DNA from: Mimachlamys varia | Lineage: Eukaryota; Mollusca; Bivalvia; Pectinida; Pectinidae | Direction of reading: 5' to 3' | DNA length: 64,000 nt | Assembly: GCA_947623455.1 (NCBI GenBank) | Contig: OX392540.1 | Location: 7,891,432 to 7,955,431, forward strand | Part shown: piece after piece, positions 21,152 to 33,889 of the stretch | Layout of the letters: each line of letters starts with the position of its first letter | Numbering within the stretch: the first letter of the stretch is position 1 | The notes under the pieces: model-generated | What the model saw: only the letters and a program-made list of their open reading frames with translations | What the model was told of the DNA's origin: nothing | Databases searched by the model: none | Translations under genes and position numbers: made by a program

Positions 21152-22379
21152 TTTAAAAGTAGGCTTGGCATGTTTTGTGATACCTTTCTTACCTTTCCCG
21201 ATACGCTGTGCAATACACTTAGCCCCATATGAAAACAAAACAAATAGGCAAATTGCTATGGCTACATTTTGTGCCATTGGGCATGCCAACATATTGCTTT
21301 GAAACCTTGCAACCAAACACGACAAAGATACTGTCAATCATTTTCATGATAACACTTCACAATATTCCATCATGGCTTTTTCATGATCACTTTCTTTACA
21401 AAATTTGCATCGATACATACATATATTTGTTGGCAGACAGACTAAATGAAAAGTGCAATATGTTAAGATGATCATATCAAGTCGTTTTCTCAAGGGTCGT
21501 GTATTACAGACAGTCATCAATGTACGACCGTAAAGAAAAACTTTAAAATCTTGATCTATTGACATAAAGATGGATTAGAATTTCAAGATTAATTTACACA
21601 TGTATCATGTGTGCATCCATTCTGGTATATACTTTAACAACTTTGAAACATAAGATTTAATCCTTCGTCTGACTGATAGATTTCGCCATGTTTCAGTCTA
21701 AATGGCGCGTTACCTTACGGAATGTAAGTACTATGAATTTACACACAGGCCCATAAACACGCTATGATATATAAGGAGTAACGGCTGAATTTAAGCGAAA
21801 AGAAAATCTGTATTTCTATTTGAAATTGTAATCCCGAAAATGTACCAAGCGTTACTTATCTAAATGTAAGGAATATCTAGCATCATTTTCCCCTGAGGTA
21901 CTTTTCGGTACCTTTGCGTTACTTGTAATAGGGAACTACGTTTGTATTGCCGTGTTTTGTCTTCGTATCTTTACTACAATGTAGGCAATCCTAAATATTA
22001 TTGACGTCATATCCTGTCATGGGGAGTGTAACAGGAAGTCAATTTTGACAGGTGAAAGTACGCTATCTTCCTACTTTGTACTCTACTAAAAGCATTATGT
22101 CAGAAGATTTTTTCCGCTAGCTTATCATGTTGTTTTTATGTGTACAGTGTATGTATAAACTTGTTGTTTGTTGGACAACTAGCAATCGATCAAATCATTC
22201 GAAATTCTCGAACGATATTGAAGTGAGCAGGGAGCTCTTCAATTCATTTTGAAAAAACGATAACCTAAAAAAAAAATAATAATTCTACGCAACATTGTTG
22301 TTTTGACGCATGACAGAGGAAAATGTTCTACTTCTACAGAATGGGTTGTTGTGGGTAAGCTTTATTGTAGAAAAATGGG
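21152..22379. other. Intergenic stretch, nothing recognised
   Basis: Only short overlapping open frames occur. No family was recognised. Confidence 0.45.
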
Positions 22380-22856
22380 TTATTTAAGGGTCGAATACAA
22401 CGAACTCGGTTAGGACGATTTTTCACGTATAACGAAATAACAATCCCTCCCCTATTTTACCCCTATACACTATAAGTAACATAACCACTTGTAAAAAAGA
22501 ATTGTATTTATAACGAACTTATTCTTGTGTCCCTTCCTCTCACTGTCTTAGTAAATAAACACTCATATAACGAATCGCCAATCACCCGCAAACGTATCTG
22601 GACGATTTTTAGTGCAGTACATAGTGTACAATTATTTGTTGATTCAAGAAACGATGCATACTTTTAACAAAAGTCATTTTTTTTTATTTATTGCTATCAG
22701 ATGTTTTGTTCGATTCTTGTAAAAACATTTAATGAAATAAGTATCGATGTTTATTTGCATTCGTTATATCTATACAACGAACAACTTGTACAATGTACAA
22801 CGAATTTAATTTCAGGGTCCCTTGGAATTCGTTATAAACGAGTTTTACTGTATAAT
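22380..22856 (+). repeat. TAACGAA-punctuated repeat ending in GAGTTTTACTGTA
   Basis: The word (A)TAACGAA and its variant ACAACGAA recur irregularly through the segment, which ends at GAATTCGTTATAAACGAG followed by TTTTACTGTAT (22841-22853). This resembles unclassified dispersed repeats of invertebrates. Boundaries are uncertain on the left. Confidence 0.4.
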
Positions 22857-22945
22857 GTTTTAAATAAAGACATTGATAGTGTTTGTTATGAGTTTGCTAA
22901 TCATGACATTTAGGGAATGAGTCTTAGAACTTAACATCTTATTAA

Positions 22946-23312
22946 AGGCCCAATATACGTAACTTTCGGTAAAACTTGAAGCGAAAATCAAGCCTAATAA
23001 CTTTTTATATTAGATTTAGTTAGGATTAACTGATATCAGCAATATTAAAGATGAATTCTTATGCGGTTACTGGTACAGCAGCAGTTGAAACTCGGTATTT
23101 GTAAACCCGCGTCTATTTGGAACTGTCTTCTAACTTTGGCTTGTTGTTGAAATGGGCTCCATCTGAATTATTTTCAATTCTTTGGATTTTTCGGTCAAGA
23201 GTCTCTTGTTAGTTACCGCTCAGGTTTACGCCATTTTAGGCTTATTTTTGCATGATTATAACTGTTTTTTTTTCAGAATTTTTCAGAATCACGAACATTT
23301 TCCTGAACTTAC
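22946..23312 (-). mobile_element. Second copy of the TTAA MITE, reversed
   Basis: It starts AGGCCCAATATACGTAACTT directly after TTAA (22942-22945). Inside, it matches the reverse complement of the 8203-8590 element, including AAACTTGAAGC and CAAGAGTCTCTTGTTAGTTACC. The far end (GAACTTACGAG) is diverged, and the second TTAA is not recognisable. Confidence 0.8.
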
Positions 23313-25032
23313 GAGTTTCAAAATACGACAATGTTAAGCATAGAAATGTAAAAATCCGCCAATTTTGTCTCTACAATTGTTTTCGATAATGTCGGAAGTA
23401 TTTCTATACGTAATGCAAATATGGATAATATCTATTTATATGTAATATCATCCTTTTTTTATATCAATAACGATTATAATATTGATCTTCTATTGTATTT
23501 ATTAAACATCATATTCATTCCCGTTTTTAACAAATGTGTTGCCTATGTTTTAATTAAAGGAAACCCTACTTAGTAACATGGTAATAATCATGATATACTC
23601 AAAAAGACCACAGTAAATAATGATCAATGAAGACAGATTTAAAAAACAAAAACAAAAAAGACAGGGAAAGTCCACAGTCGAAAAGTCTAAAATATACTTC
23701 GGTATGTCTTATATGATCATTATAACGAGTGTGTCAGAAATCATATACAACAATTTAAAACATTAAAATGTGTATGGAATATATGCAAAGCTTCATTCAT
23801 GTCTTGTAATAAAATAAAAACAACCTGTCTAACTTGACATATAAATGACCTTCAGCTATATCATAACACATACTGCTATTCCTCAGACTCCGGAGTCGGC
23901 CATCACCTATAGACAGGGTTGTACAGTTAACGCGCAGGCTTTCACTCAAATACGTATAATATACACATAAACGTACAGTAACAATGGAGCCAAACCGGTC
24001 ATCCGTGTGAATGGTGTTCGTGTCTGTCGAACTAGCAATATACGTAGAGGCATTCCGTATGTCAAAGTGAACAATCTCAACTTTTATCTTTTATACAAAG
24101 ATTTTCTAAAATCATAATGGCTAACCGTCAGAGAATGTCAGAAACTTTATGAATGGTATGTTTTTACAGTCAGCATTGAAATACACTCGGTAGTCATTGT
24201 CTTACAAACTGGAAAAAATATTTCAAACTATACTTTAGCATTTGCCAAAATTCTACCACGTCTAATACATGTTGGCGGAACTTAATAAGTAAGCTTGGTT
24301 CGGGACAAAATGATGTGACGTCATCAACAATGGACAAGGGCGAAGTTAACAACGACTTATGCAAATGACATGCTGTTACATTTATTGAGCTCTTTTTACG
24401 TTTATAATCTTTAAAATGAATCATAGGTCCACAGATTGGACAATAATGAACAAAATAGTGATGAACCATTCACTGAAAAATGCTGTAAACATGAATAATC
24501 ATTTTGATTTTTTAGTGTTATGCGGTGATAACCTCACTTGAGCACAGGCACGCTAATCAAAGATGGCTTCCTCACAGCTAACTTTACATATAAAGAAATG
24601 CAACTCACCTCATAATTAATGATATCATTAACTAAGCAAAGAAAAGGTTAATTCTTAATTTTATTTAGTAGTATCAACATTTTGATATAATTACTGTACA
24701 CTATTTAGTTATTCTAAACAGCCTTAGTTTTTTTCTTGCCTTCTTTTGGATCCGTTATTTGCATTGCCTCACTCCACACTTTAGAAACACCCAATTTAAG
24801 TTCTTATCTTAAACAATGTCAAAACTTGTTTAAAAATACTCTGAATATAACCAATATATATCCGGTTAAGCCTGTTATTCAATGTACTTTCAAGGTCTCG
24901 AATCAAATTTCATTTTAAGAAAAATTATTTTAACAAATTTAATTTTCACAAATTTCATTTTGCGAAAATAACTTCAGTACATAAGAGATGACGTTATATA
25001 CACATATGGTGCACCTTTTAACATTAGAAAAG
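23313..25032. other. Intergenic stretch, nothing firm
   Basis: No gene was accepted. A CRE-type palindrome TGACGTCA followed by TCAACAA lies near 24317, and the same extended word occurs at 52344. Confidence 0.4.
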
Positions 25033-25106
25033 ATACGGTATGCCGAAAACTGAACTAAAGCTGCATCATACAGCTGTTTCGTCCTCCTAGGACTCTTCAG
25101 TGCTGT
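25033..25106 (-). repeat. Family B dispersed repeat
   Basis: One of six copies sharing CTGCATCATACAGCTGTTTC and the near-palindrome GTCCTCCTAGGAC followed by TCTTCAGTG. On this strand it runs from the GTATGC side toward the CAGTGATGC side. No coding capacity was seen. Confidence 0.75.
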
Positions 25107-25149
25107 AACGAAATGTATAGGTACCTAGATATTTTAATGTACTTAATCA

Positions 25150-25482
25150 CTTGTTGCAGGCAATGCAGTGTGATACAAGGATACAAAAGCACACATGCCC
25201 ATCCATTTCTACACTTGAAACACCATCCCTAGCATTTTTGACGTGCAGTTGGTCAATTACGACCTCCAAACTGCTTATAAAACTTGCACATCTCCGTAAC
25301 ATTATACACTGCACGCGAGATGTGTCTGGGATGACGTTGAAATGAGGCCCCCAGTGTATTACATAATTCCACAACATGGTCCTGTCATTCAAATTCTCTG
25401 GAATTGACCGAAAGGCTGTGGTTATGTGTGGCCATTTATTCGTACGCATTGACATATCAACGCTATCCCTACCGTCACTCAA
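25150..25482 (-). CDS. Protein-like open frame, candidate exon or gene relic
   Basis: A 111-codon minus-strand frame has higher G and C content and mixed amino-acid use than its surroundings, unlike the lysine/phenylalanine-rich frames nearby. It contains VIHWGPHFNVIP near residues 41-52, then an arginine-rich LRRCASF segment near 61-68 and VVIDQLHVKNARDG near 74-87. The pattern of a histidine followed by HF...P, arginines and a hydrophobic V-I strand is loosely reminiscent of the C-terminal PC-esterase region of NXPE-family proteins. That comparison is from memory of the pattern and is not secure. No flanking splice sites were confirmed. It could be a terminal exon, a pseudogene fragment or chance. 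Confidence 0.25.
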
Positions 25483-25857
25483 GTTTTATATAAATGCCAT
25501 CGCGGCTTCAGACATATTACGTAATTGTAAACGCGTAAAAAATACACTATAACTAGGGATGTCGATTTAAATGTCAATTTAGTATTCAATCAATGACTTT
25601 TCAGACACATGACGAATCAGCGTAGTTCTAAGTCATGTCAGTGACCCAGGGGCAAGACACGAACGCGTGCTTACAAAAATACAAGGAATGTCTACAATCG
25701 ATGTTTTCATGTCAATAAACATTTAAGTCAGCATCAACGCACCCTTATTCTAGTTTATTAGGGATATGCATATATAGGCAGAAAACCTTCGCAGATAGCC
25801 TTTAGCTCAGACACATTCTGGTCTACCGTCATATTTTCAATACAAAAGTTAAAAAAA

Positions 25858-25930
25858 AATAACCAAAACAAAAAAAAAAAAAAAAAAAATCAAAAACAAA
25901 AACAATTACACACACACAAAAAAAAAATAT
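25858..25930. repeat. A-rich simple sequence with (CA)n
   Basis: A-runs of up to about 20 bases are interrupted by C and followed by a short (AC)n run and another A tract. It could be the decayed tail of a retroposed sequence, but no body was identified. Confidence 0.7.
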
Positions 25931-26119
25931 TTTGGCATATGTTTTATTTAATATTGAAATACCTTGCATGAGTTATTTGTTTCATTTTGCAACAAATTAA
26001 TCTTTGTATTGATACATACATTATGTCAACAAAATGTAGTGGCATTCTATTTAAAGCGAAAGAGCATTCGATGCATTTACTGATGAATACATTAATATGA
26101 TAATGACCCGTACTTTTTA

Positions 26120-26385
26120 TCCCCCGCTTTCACCGAAAAATTGTAAAATGCCTAAAGGACTCGGCCACTTCTGTCGGATGTTATTTGGCGGAGTTATGGC
26201 CAATTGATTAACGAAACATATTCGTTTCCATGCAGTAACGTCAACAAATAGTTTCCGATTTTCTTGAAAATTAGTAATAAGGTTAATTGCCGAAATGGTT
26301 CGGGCAGCTTTGATCGCCATTTTTTGAAGACTTTTTTTTGGCGGAGTTATGGCCTCTTGAATAACAACAGATTTCACCTCCACTG
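26120..26385. repeat. Repeat with duplicated GGCGGAGTTATGGCC word
   Basis: TTTGGCGGAGTTATGGCC occurs at about 26184 and again near 26336, each followed by TCTTGA- or AATTGA-like sequence, so the segment is an internally duplicated, roughly 150-bp unit. A minus-strand open frame repeats AITPP accordingly. Confidence 0.55.
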
Positions 26386-26697
26386 TGATTACACCCTAAA
26401 GAAAGTGGGAAAGGCGGGAATAATACAGCTGTAATTAGCTTGTGTAATTAGATACCGTAAGTTAACATGTAGTAACATTTATATTACTTTAGAGACAACT
26501 TGTTAACGAAATCACCAATACTATGTGATTAAATGTGTTGCATCGCCAATATACGGGTAATTACTTTGTATGCAGGTCACCGTTGACCTTGTTGTTATAT
26601 AACATTCATTCTTTAACCGTTTCTTGTTCAAAACCGAATACATGTTTGATTGTATATGATAAAGGAGAACAAGTTAAAAATTGTTTGTTTTTTTCAG

Positions 26698-26792
26698 ATC
26701 TTCTAAGCAACGGAAAGATGTTTATTTCGTCGTTTTCTAAGCAAAGGAAAGATGTTAATATCACATCTTCTTAGCAAAGGAAAGATGTTATT
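26698..26792. repeat. Three-copy tandem repeat, about 32 bp
   Basis: TTCTAAGCAAAGGAAAGATG and near variants recur three times with a variable spacer of about ten bases. Confidence 0.85.
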
Positions 26793-27262
26793 CTTCTAAC
26801 ACGTAAACACTTTTGATACACAGTGACAATTACTATCAGACCGTATGGAAACGTAGTTCAACCATTTAATAACATACGGTATCGCTTTTTGATGAGCTGT
26901 GTCAAGTGTGAACAAGCATGGCTTTCAACTTTGTTGAAATTATCGATTAAGCTCAGAAGTCATCAATCAAACAACATGAAACAGGAGAACCATGTGTCGA
27001 TTATCAAAACCATCTCCTGTTTGTATATCTCCTTTAGTTAGGTATTTGCCTTCAAAAGACACGGAATGAAGGTTTACAGGATCTAAGCAGTTAATTTGAC
27101 TTTTTGTCGTCAGGCGATTTCCTAATTATCGGAAATGATCAAAGTTTGGCAAACAATGTGATCCCGTGGTGCATGAATCTTGTTTTTCAAATGATACATA
27201 CGACACGATATTCAAAACATGATAATGAAAGAAAGGCATGGCGTGTTGGAGAAAAACAATTA
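26793..27262. other. Intergenic stretch, nothing recognised
   Basis: Short open frames only; no family recognised. Confidence 0.45.
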
Positions 27263-27600
27263 GAGGATATCAAAGCGTCAACAAAACCGTAATCCTAGCT
27301 CATAATCGATTAAAACAGGGGTAGTATATACACATTTGAAAGAAGTACATGAAACTCTTTCTCAAAATTACAAGATAATAATACCAGGTGTTTAGAAAGA
27401 GTAAGCGTCTTCTGCATCATCGACGACACCGTCATTCAAGTTTTGGGGACATCCAAGGTAACATCAAGGCCTCAAAGTGAAAACTGAGTCATCATTCTCT
27501 ACACAATTAGTAAGCACAGTTATGAGTATGCTGAAAACGTTCACTTTCATAACAAAAACAAGGATACAAAATATTTCTCAATAGGTCAAAGATGGCAACC
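27263..27600 (-). repeat. Family A dispersed repeat, near full length
   Basis: It spans from the GTCAACAAAACC end to the AGATGGC end that marks full-length copies such as 55655-55997. The GTGTCGTCGATGATGCAGAA core is present on the minus strand. The open frame seen in other copies is broken here by a TAA after the TCTTTC segment. Confidence 0.85.
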
Positions 27601-30469
27601 ATACAACTTCATTGTATGGTCAATGAGTGATCCATCAATTAAGCTCTAAAACTCCGTAAACATGTTTTTTATTTATTTTTTTTTTGTTTTGAAAATTCTC
27701 TCTTTATTGAAACAAGTTTCAAGAAGAGATATTGAATTCACTGTGAATATGTAATTGCTATTAAATATTACACATGGGATTATTACACAGGGTAATAATC
27801 CCCGGCTTTTATCGTTCTCACATCGTGCGTACACCACATATAGAGATACTTTGAACGATCCCACAATTATAGTAAAGAGTACATGTATATAACAAATGTA
27901 CCACCTACTCACAAATGCAGTAGACGGCAAAGTGGTAGGTTTAAAATTATATACGACACCCCATCAATTTAATTGACTTCACGCTATTCACGCTGTTATG
28001 TTGTTTCATATAGTCAGTGCTTTTTCAGGAGTGGTGCACAATTAAGTATTTTTATATGGATGATAAATTCAACGTATTCCTTTTAGAAGCAATTATTTAT
28101 TATGCCACATGAACTTCTTTTACATATTAAACATTTTCATCAAATTTGCAAGTGTTATAGTTAGCGGATAATAGCTATTAATGAGTCTCCTCATATACAA
28201 TGTACATCTGCCAAAGTGTGTTCCATGAGACAAGTCTAGTTAAAATGTGTCATATCAATACATTTTGTTTGAATGACCTTGAAATATGTATTTGTAATAC
28301 CTTTTCCTGTGTGACGTCATTATTTCATCGACGCTATGCATCACTTATTTTTCCGCTATATATCAAGACATCAAAGCAATGTTTCCTTTTAACTCATAGC
28401 ACGCCACTTTCTTGTGTAAAAATGATAACTGTAAACGTACTGGATTAAGTGGTATTTTAATTCTAGCGCTTACGCGATGTTTGTGCAGCGCTAATTCAGG
28501 TACAGCGCTAAAATTTTGAATCTAGTTAGCATTGTTCATTAAGGGAATACTGTGTTACAATTTTGCCAGCAGACGACCGTTATGTTTTGGAAATTATCAT
28601 AAAAAGTTGTTTAAACCCACACAGAGTCAAATGGGAAGTAGGGATGCTACCATGTAGAACAGGCAAGTTCACACTGTGAAACACTTTGTCATTCAGGAAA
28701 CGTTTTATTTGTTGAAATTAGGACAAGCTATTTGCGTATCTAACATTTGTATTGTAATAAGATCAGCTACCTTTCAAACAACTGAGAAAAAATATCTTTT
28801 TTTAAAATTTGATATTCTTCATCATGTCAAGATTTAAAATTGTAAGGATTGAGTGTCATTTAAAGCAAAATAAATAAATACGGCATTAATTCTAAAAACT
28901 CAATATAAATTTATTGGCCATTCTTAACAATATATCTTGCGATTAACTAAATAATAAAACCAAAATATAATTAAATGATACGATTTAATTGGCATTTCTT
29001 ACCTTTCAAATTTGGTTAAATCATGAAAGTCTTACTTGTTTTTCGAATTAACAGGCCGTTCTAAAAGGTTAGCAGCTCTTAACAGGACGTTAAAGGAAAT
29101 AAAAACGTATTTAAATAACGGTTAATATAGAGATATCATTAATTTTAGGGTGCAGTTAAAAAGTGATATGCTTGAAATGAGGTTTCTTAAAAGTCGGCTA
29201 TGATTCATGCATATCTCCATATAAAGCCTTCAAATAAATAAAAAACAAACAAAACACAGCAAATATAAGGACAGCATTTCATGATATTTACAATTTATTA
29301 TTTTTTCAAACAAATTTGTTTTTAAAACTCATGAAATATGGATATAAGTAGAAATACTACACCACGATCGCCGGGCACGCGTGGAGCCTTAAGGAGTCAA
29401 CTGCATAGCGAAACACCAGAAAACAAAGAACATAACGGAGATAGATTATTTCAAAAGTAACCGGATATCAGCTATCTGTGTAGATAAACTCCATGTTTGT
29501 CCTTTATTAACTGCGTCTGTGTAACGTGGAACGTTCATCCCTAATAGGTATATATCCATAACGACGGAGGTAGGACCTTGTCAGTGGTAAAAATGCATGT
29601 CAAAGTGATAGATTCGTCTAGACCGTAGGAAAGCATGCCGTAGATTAGTTATCCTAAAACATCGAAAAGCGGGACATGTTAATGCACTTTATATACTGAA
29701 TCATTTAAATGATACGTGTTTATCCGATTTCCCCTCCATTTAGTCTTGGTTTATTGATCACATGATGAATTTTCAGCTTAAGGAGGACGATTTACACACA
29801 TAATCGATTAAACATTCAATATGTCGTTAAGCTAACTAGCCTTTGATACTTTGTCCTGTTTTGTTTATTTTGCAGACACAGTTGGAAAGACCTTTTCCAT
29901 CATAATAACCAATGTGTATCATATAAATCGATTATCTCCCCTTTCCTAGAACCGTATCTTGACATGGTGTTTCTGATGAATTGTATATAGAGCGTAAGTA
30001 GCCCCTACTGAATTGATAAAATATATATGTATTGATCCGATCTAACCGTTATATAAAATAATGGCAGTATTTTGACAGTATTTTCAAGCCAAGTAAATAA
30101 TTGGTGGTAATATTATCCTCATTTATTTTTTTCTCTTTTGTAATTTGAATGTGATAGATAAAATATGTTGCGGTCCATTCGAATGTTCTGTCCGACAGAC
30201 AGGCGTCGGGTTTCTGTTAAATCACCAGATCTGCCGCCAGTTATGTAATACTTTGATTAAGCCTATACTTTTTCCCAAGTCCCGAAGTTCTAACTAACCA
30301 GTTTTCATTGAATTCCGGCTTTCCCTTAATAACTATATTATCTTAACATATTTTGCCATTTTGAGCTCTCATTATATTTCAAACTAATGGCTTATTAACA
30401 AAGAAAATCAAATTAATATTTTGAAGCTAGACAAATGAAGAAAAAAGAACGAAGAATTGAAAGAAATAT
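27601..30469. other. AT-rich intergenic stretch, nothing recognised
   Basis: Very AT-rich with no exon-like segment. AGCGCT occurs three times near 28467-28512 in a short partly palindromic cluster. Confidence 0.45.
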
Positions 30470-30608
30470 GAGAGAATACCAAAGCTTCAATAAAACCATA
30501 ATCCGAATTCAAAATCGATGAGCTAGAGGCAAAATATGAACTACAAAGGAGCCTTGTAAAAGTAAAGAGAATTAGACCAGGTGTTCCGGGGGAGTAAGCG
30601 TATTCTTT
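30470..30608 (-). repeat. Family A dispersed repeat, 3' half
   Basis: Minus-strand partial copy from the AGAGAATACC side to just past the ACCAGGTGTTCCGGGGGAG block. The core after that is replaced by unrelated AT-rich sequence. Confidence 0.8.
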
Positions 30609-30798
30609 TAAATGTAAAAAACAGTGATGCTTTTATCTTTATGACATGACATGGTAAAAGGGGGGCATGCATTCTCTTATCGTACCATCTTCCTGTCTGG
30701 GCCATAATTTGATTATTCATAGCGACAAAACTCATATGATGACGGGTATCAGGTATAATAGATTCACTTTACACGTACAAAAAATGTACCAACTAAAA

Positions 30799-31135
30799 GA
30801 ATCAGAGAATACCGAATCGTCTAAAAAAACGTCAAAACAACGTCAAAATCTATAACACTAGGGGCAAACTATGGAAAAAGGAAAATATTACATTGATACC
30901 CTTGTTAACGTACAATAGAATAATACCAGGTGTTCCTGAAGAGTGAGCGTCTTCTGCTTCATCGACGACAGCCGCCATGTAAATCATGGTCACATTCAAG
31001 TAAATACGAAGTGAGAACAGTGAGCTTATTCTCAATCACAAAAAAGTAAGCACACTAATGAGCATATTAAAAATGTCCACCTTCATATTATACAAATGTA
31101 CAAGGAAACACAACATTTCTGAATGAAGCCAATCT
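30799..31135 (-). repeat. Family A dispersed repeat, near full length
   Basis: Minus-strand copy only about 190 bp from the partial copy at 30470-30608 and in the same orientation. The core reading frame (AAVVDEAEDAHSSGTPGIIL) is intact. Confidence 0.85.
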
Positions 31136-31694
31136 ATGAAGTTGATATATGACATGTCCTCACTTGGACGAAGGCCCAAAACATCCTGACCGGACACAAT
31201 GGAAATGCCTAGATGTCAAACAATAGATATACATATATAACATATACAAGTCTCATTCATTGTCCTCCTTCACAACACGTATGAACCCTTCCTGACAATG
31301 TAATTACAATGCAATGACGACACGCACAATCAGAGTCTCTTGGCTATTACTATATAGGGACATTATAAGGTTGTAAATAGTCTGCTAGACAAACAAAATA
31401 ATCATTTTGAATCAAGGATGGCTTAAATGTGACAAGGTCGTCTGAAGCCTCAGACTCCGGACATCTCATGATAATTCAGTCGGAATGTACTGATAGGGAT
31501 ATGACAGAAATGAGAAGCATTATATTATCTGTTTATAGATGGCTATATCTCCGTAATCATTATTCCTGACCAAGGTACACCGCGTCAGGGCATTTGGTAA
31601 TTTCGTCTGGAACGTCGGAATGTTTTTGAAACGTTATTACGTAATAACCAGAGTTTCCAGGTGAAGTATCAAACTATTCGTTTTTTCATATAAT
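31136..31694. other. Intergenic stretch, nothing recognised
   Basis: No gene or bounded repeat could be supported. Confidence 0.45.
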
Positions 31695-31835
31695 GGCCAG
31701 AACACCTGGTCTTATTCTCATGTAATTTTACGAGTTTTCAATGTAAATCTTTCATTTGTTCATATTTTGGCCCTAGTTTTATCGATTTTAAGTTTGAATT
31801 ATGGTTTTGTTGACGCTTCGGTATTCTCTGTTTGT
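31695..31835 (+). repeat. Family A dispersed repeat, 3' half
   Basis: It begins abruptly at CCAGAACACCTGGTCTTATT and continues to the GACGCTTCGGTATTCTCTG end. The 5' half is missing. Confidence 0.85.
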
Positions 31836-32241
31836 TCCCGAAATCACATCCCCAATCGTGCGTCTACTAGCAGGAATGAAATGGTTTTCCCAACAAATAT
31901 ACTAAGAAATAATTACCTTTTGAAACTATGTCGAAATGAAAAGCTGAACTTACTCTAATTACACATGTTGTTTTACAGCCATTCATAATTTACCAGGAAC
32001 CCGCCATCCTCGATATTCATCAGCTAACCTCACTGTTTTTTTTCTTTCTATTAACCCTGGGCTATAGTTGAAAAAATGCTGCTTGCTAGTTGGTTGGTGC
32101 GATGTGGTTAAGCCATCCCTGAGTTAATAGGCTGCTACATGTTCTCCAAAAGGATACAAACGAGCGAAACCCGACTTCAAACCATTAGGTGGCCGCAGGA
32201 TTCTTCAGAGGTATATCAGATAATGAAAGATGTCTTCTCAT

Positions 32242-32488
32242 ATCATGACTCGGTTCTCATTTTGAGGATTGAGTTTTACTTAAATGTATCCAAGATTTAC
32301 ATTTACATAGCGGGTGTCGTCGATGATGCAGAATACGCTTACTCTTCTGGAACACCTGGTCTGATTCTCTTTTACTTTCACGATGGTCTCAATGTAAATC
32401 TGACCTTTGTTCATATTTTTCCTCTATTTTAATCGATTTTGAGTTTGGATTATGGTTCTTTTGACGCTTTGGTATTATCTGATTGTTT
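32242..32488 (+). repeat. Family A dispersed repeat
   Basis: Plus-strand copy with an intact core frame (AGVVDDAEYAYSSGTPGLIL) inside a 97-codon open frame. It runs from ATCATGACTCGGTTCTCA to the GACGCTTTGGTATTATCTG end. Confidence 0.85.
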
Positions 32489-32819
32489 TCAAAAGATGCG
32501 CGACACACTAGGGTTTCGATTTTTTTAACATATTCCAGGGGAGAAAAGAGTGAAATTTAGCATAAGCGGTGGTTATCGATAATGATGAACCGATTTATAA
32601 GTATCATTGTACATGTATACGCTTGGAAATCCTAACATTATATTATGGAAATGATAGATATCGTCTAAAGTATATACACTGCCGAGTAGTCTGGGTTTCA
32701 AGCCCTCGACCACTTTGTTGCGAATTTGAGTCCGACTTGAGACATTCTTAAGTTATTAGCAGCTGGCCAACGTTCTTTCACTAGGAACTGTACAAAACCC
32801 AACGCAAGCAAGCTACAAT
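32489..32819. other. Short intergenic stretch with possible tRNA-like fragment
   Basis: CTGCCGAGTAGTCTGG near 32681 and GAATTTGAGTCCG near 32723 loosely resemble Pol III A and B boxes, and the following AGCTGGCCAACG segment could be a SINE body. The evidence is weak. Confidence 0.25.
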
Positions 32820-33402
32820 AACCATACAGGTTACCGCGAACTCATGCATCCAAATATTGTTCTAAACAGCTGATATAGTGGTAAAGATAGGGTGCATAGA
32901 GACAATAAATGTTGCCCCAAACTCTAGCATCCAAACATTGTTCTAAACAGCTGATATAGTGGTAAAGATAGGGCACTTAAAGACAATAAATGTTGCCCCA
33001 AACTCTAGCATCCAAATATTGTTCTAAACAGCTGATATAGTGGTAAAGATAGGGTGCATAGAGACAATAAATGTTGCCCCAAACTCTAGCATCCAAACAT
33101 TGTTCTAAACAGCTGATATAATGGTAAAGATAGGGCACTTAAAGACAATAAATGTTGCTCCGAACTCCGGCATCCAAACATTGTTCTAAACAGCTGATAT
33201 AATGGTAAAGATAGGGTGCATAGAGACAATAAATGTTGCCCCAAACTCTAGCATCCAAACATTGTTCTAAACAGCTGATATAGTGGTAAAGATAGGGCAC
33301 TTAAAGACAATAAATGTTGCCCTGAACTCTGGCATCCAAAAGTTGTTCTAAACAGCACAACTGATATATTGGTAAAGACAGGAAACATAAAGACAATAAA
33401 TG
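32820..33402. repeat. 81-bp tandem repeat with alternating variants (higher-order repeat)
   Basis: Units start at 32890, 32971, 33052, 33133, 33214 and 33295, each exactly 81 bp apart. A partial unit precedes them and a decayed one follows near 33381. The units alternate strictly between GGGTGCATAGAGAC and GGGCACTTAAAGAC, giving three copies of a 162-bp dimer. Inter-unit differences otherwise amount to a few bases. Confidence 0.95.
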
Positions 33403-33889
33403 TCATTTCTAAAGTGCACCTGACTGAATTTTTGCCATGATTGTTCCGATAAAGAATACAGCTTGATATGGCTAGTTAGAATAAAAAGATTTTCCTACTT
33501 AATAGTGTATCGTTCATCTAGAGCATATTGGATGAGACAAACAGAAATGAAAACAATGTTCCCATATTTAGATGTGCATTACATTGAAATGGTATATTTA
33601 TCCCTCAAAACAGCATCTATAGAATCTGCTATCATTTCCGGTTCCCTTGTGTATTGCTATCTTTTACCTCGATACGTCATTTAATGAATTCGATCGTCCT
33701 CACACCCACAACCTTTAGCAGATTGTAACGAACGGAAACAAAACAAGCTTAAAAAATGCTGTCTGTGCAAGTTCACATGCCACATTTGTTTCGTTTTTCT
33801 CGACCACGCTTGTGTATTAAAAATGTTCTCAGACCCCTACGATCAAGGAAAATAAAAGTCGATGCGCATTGCTATGTAATTCACTTATT
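33403..33889. other. Intergenic stretch, nothing recognised
   Basis: One 73-codon frame has no recognisable features. Nothing else is supported. Confidence 0.45.
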
